DNA from: Desulfobacterales bacterium
GTDB taxonomy: Bacteria; Desulfobacterota; Desulfobacteria; Desulfobacterales; JAUCGF01
Length of the DNA stretch: 5,644 nucleotides
Direction of reading: 5' to 3'
Assembly (NCBI GenBank): GCA_029940345.1
Contig: JAOZRC010000229.1
Span: forward strand, 2,180 to 7,823
The position numbers were made by a program, and so were the translations under genes. Shown here piece after piece: positions 5,620 to 5,644 of the stretch (position 1 is its first letter; each line of letters begins with the position of its first letter). Under the pieces are notes generated by a model that was given only the letters and a program-made list of their open reading frames with translations, was not told the DNA's origin and did not search any database.

Positions 5620-5644
5620 TTAATGTAGGGTGGGCAGAGTGTAA
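5611..5644. repeat. Spaced palindrome TTACACT - 20 nt - AGTGTAA at the right end
   Basis: TTACACT (5611-5617) and AGTGTAA (5638-5644) are exact reverse complements separated by a G-rich 20-nt spacer. The left arm is part of the right-hand two-part motif. The window ends exactly at the right arm, so the repeat may extend further. It could be an operator for a dimeric regulator or the tip of an element. Confidence 0.4.

Larger units (their letters stand above)
5111..5644. other. 534-bp AT-rich intergenic region upstream of the exported-protein/kinase operon
   Basis: No open reading frame with a credible ribosome binding site and length is visible on either strand. The region is strongly A/T-rich and holds a degenerate copy of the two-part motif (5225-5247), a perfect palindrome (5272-5281), a large imperfect inverted repeat (5356-5415), short direct repeats (5550-5577) and the right-hand motif copy (5591-5619). 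It should contain the operon promoter, but no sigma-70 pair is good enough to place. A sigma-54-like GG...GC pair at about 5163-5180 on the minus strand has the wrong spacing. Confidence 0.6.

Overview
The window reads as bacterial chromosomal DNA of moderate to low GC content. It holds three intact protein genes and two AT-rich, repeat-bearing flanks. No rRNA, tRNA, CRISPR array, transposase or phage gene is visible. The gene style (good Shine-Dalgarno sites, long multidomain proteins, a soluble Hanks-type kinase, a PlsB-like acyltransferase fused to an esterase) would fit a Gram-negative deltaproteobacterium of the Desulfobacterota type. That placement is an impression from the protein sequences, not a result.

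Layout: positions 1-180 are a leader region with a repeat-like motif (16-53), two alternative hairpins (123-167) and a Shine-Dalgarno site. Positions 181-2340 (+) encode a 719-residue protein: an N-terminal PlsB/PlsC-type glycerolipid acyltransferase, a GPAT-like helical middle, and a C-terminal alpha/beta-hydrolase with a complete Ser-Asp-His triad. After a 27-bp convergent gap, positions 5110-2368 (-) carry a two-gene operon. It begins with a 219-residue exported protein that has a signal peptide and a charged coiled coil and starts at TTG. The second gene is a 685-residue Ser/Thr-kinase-like protein with intact catalytic-loop residues, a DFE in place of DFG, an insertion of about 200 residues between its N-lobe and catalytic loop, and two YExT[LI]V motifs at its C-terminus. 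Positions 5111-5644 hold no convincing gene, but contain several inverted and direct repeats.

The most unusual pattern outside the genes is a two-part motif: AAAGTGTAAAC, a short spacer, then ATGAAGGATGCC. It occurs near both ends of the window in opposite orientation, so each copy points inward at the transcription unit it precedes. A third, degenerate copy lies 114 bp upstream of the exported-protein gene, much like the 127 bp between the left copy and the acyltransferase gene. This could be a shared operator for the two convergent units, or the imperfect ends of a mobile or repeated element enclosing the cassette.

A working model, mostly inference: the exported protein and the cytoplasmic kinase form a signalling pair, and the acyltransferase-esterase remodels membrane lipids. 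The shared upstream motif is the only direct hint that the two units belong to one response.
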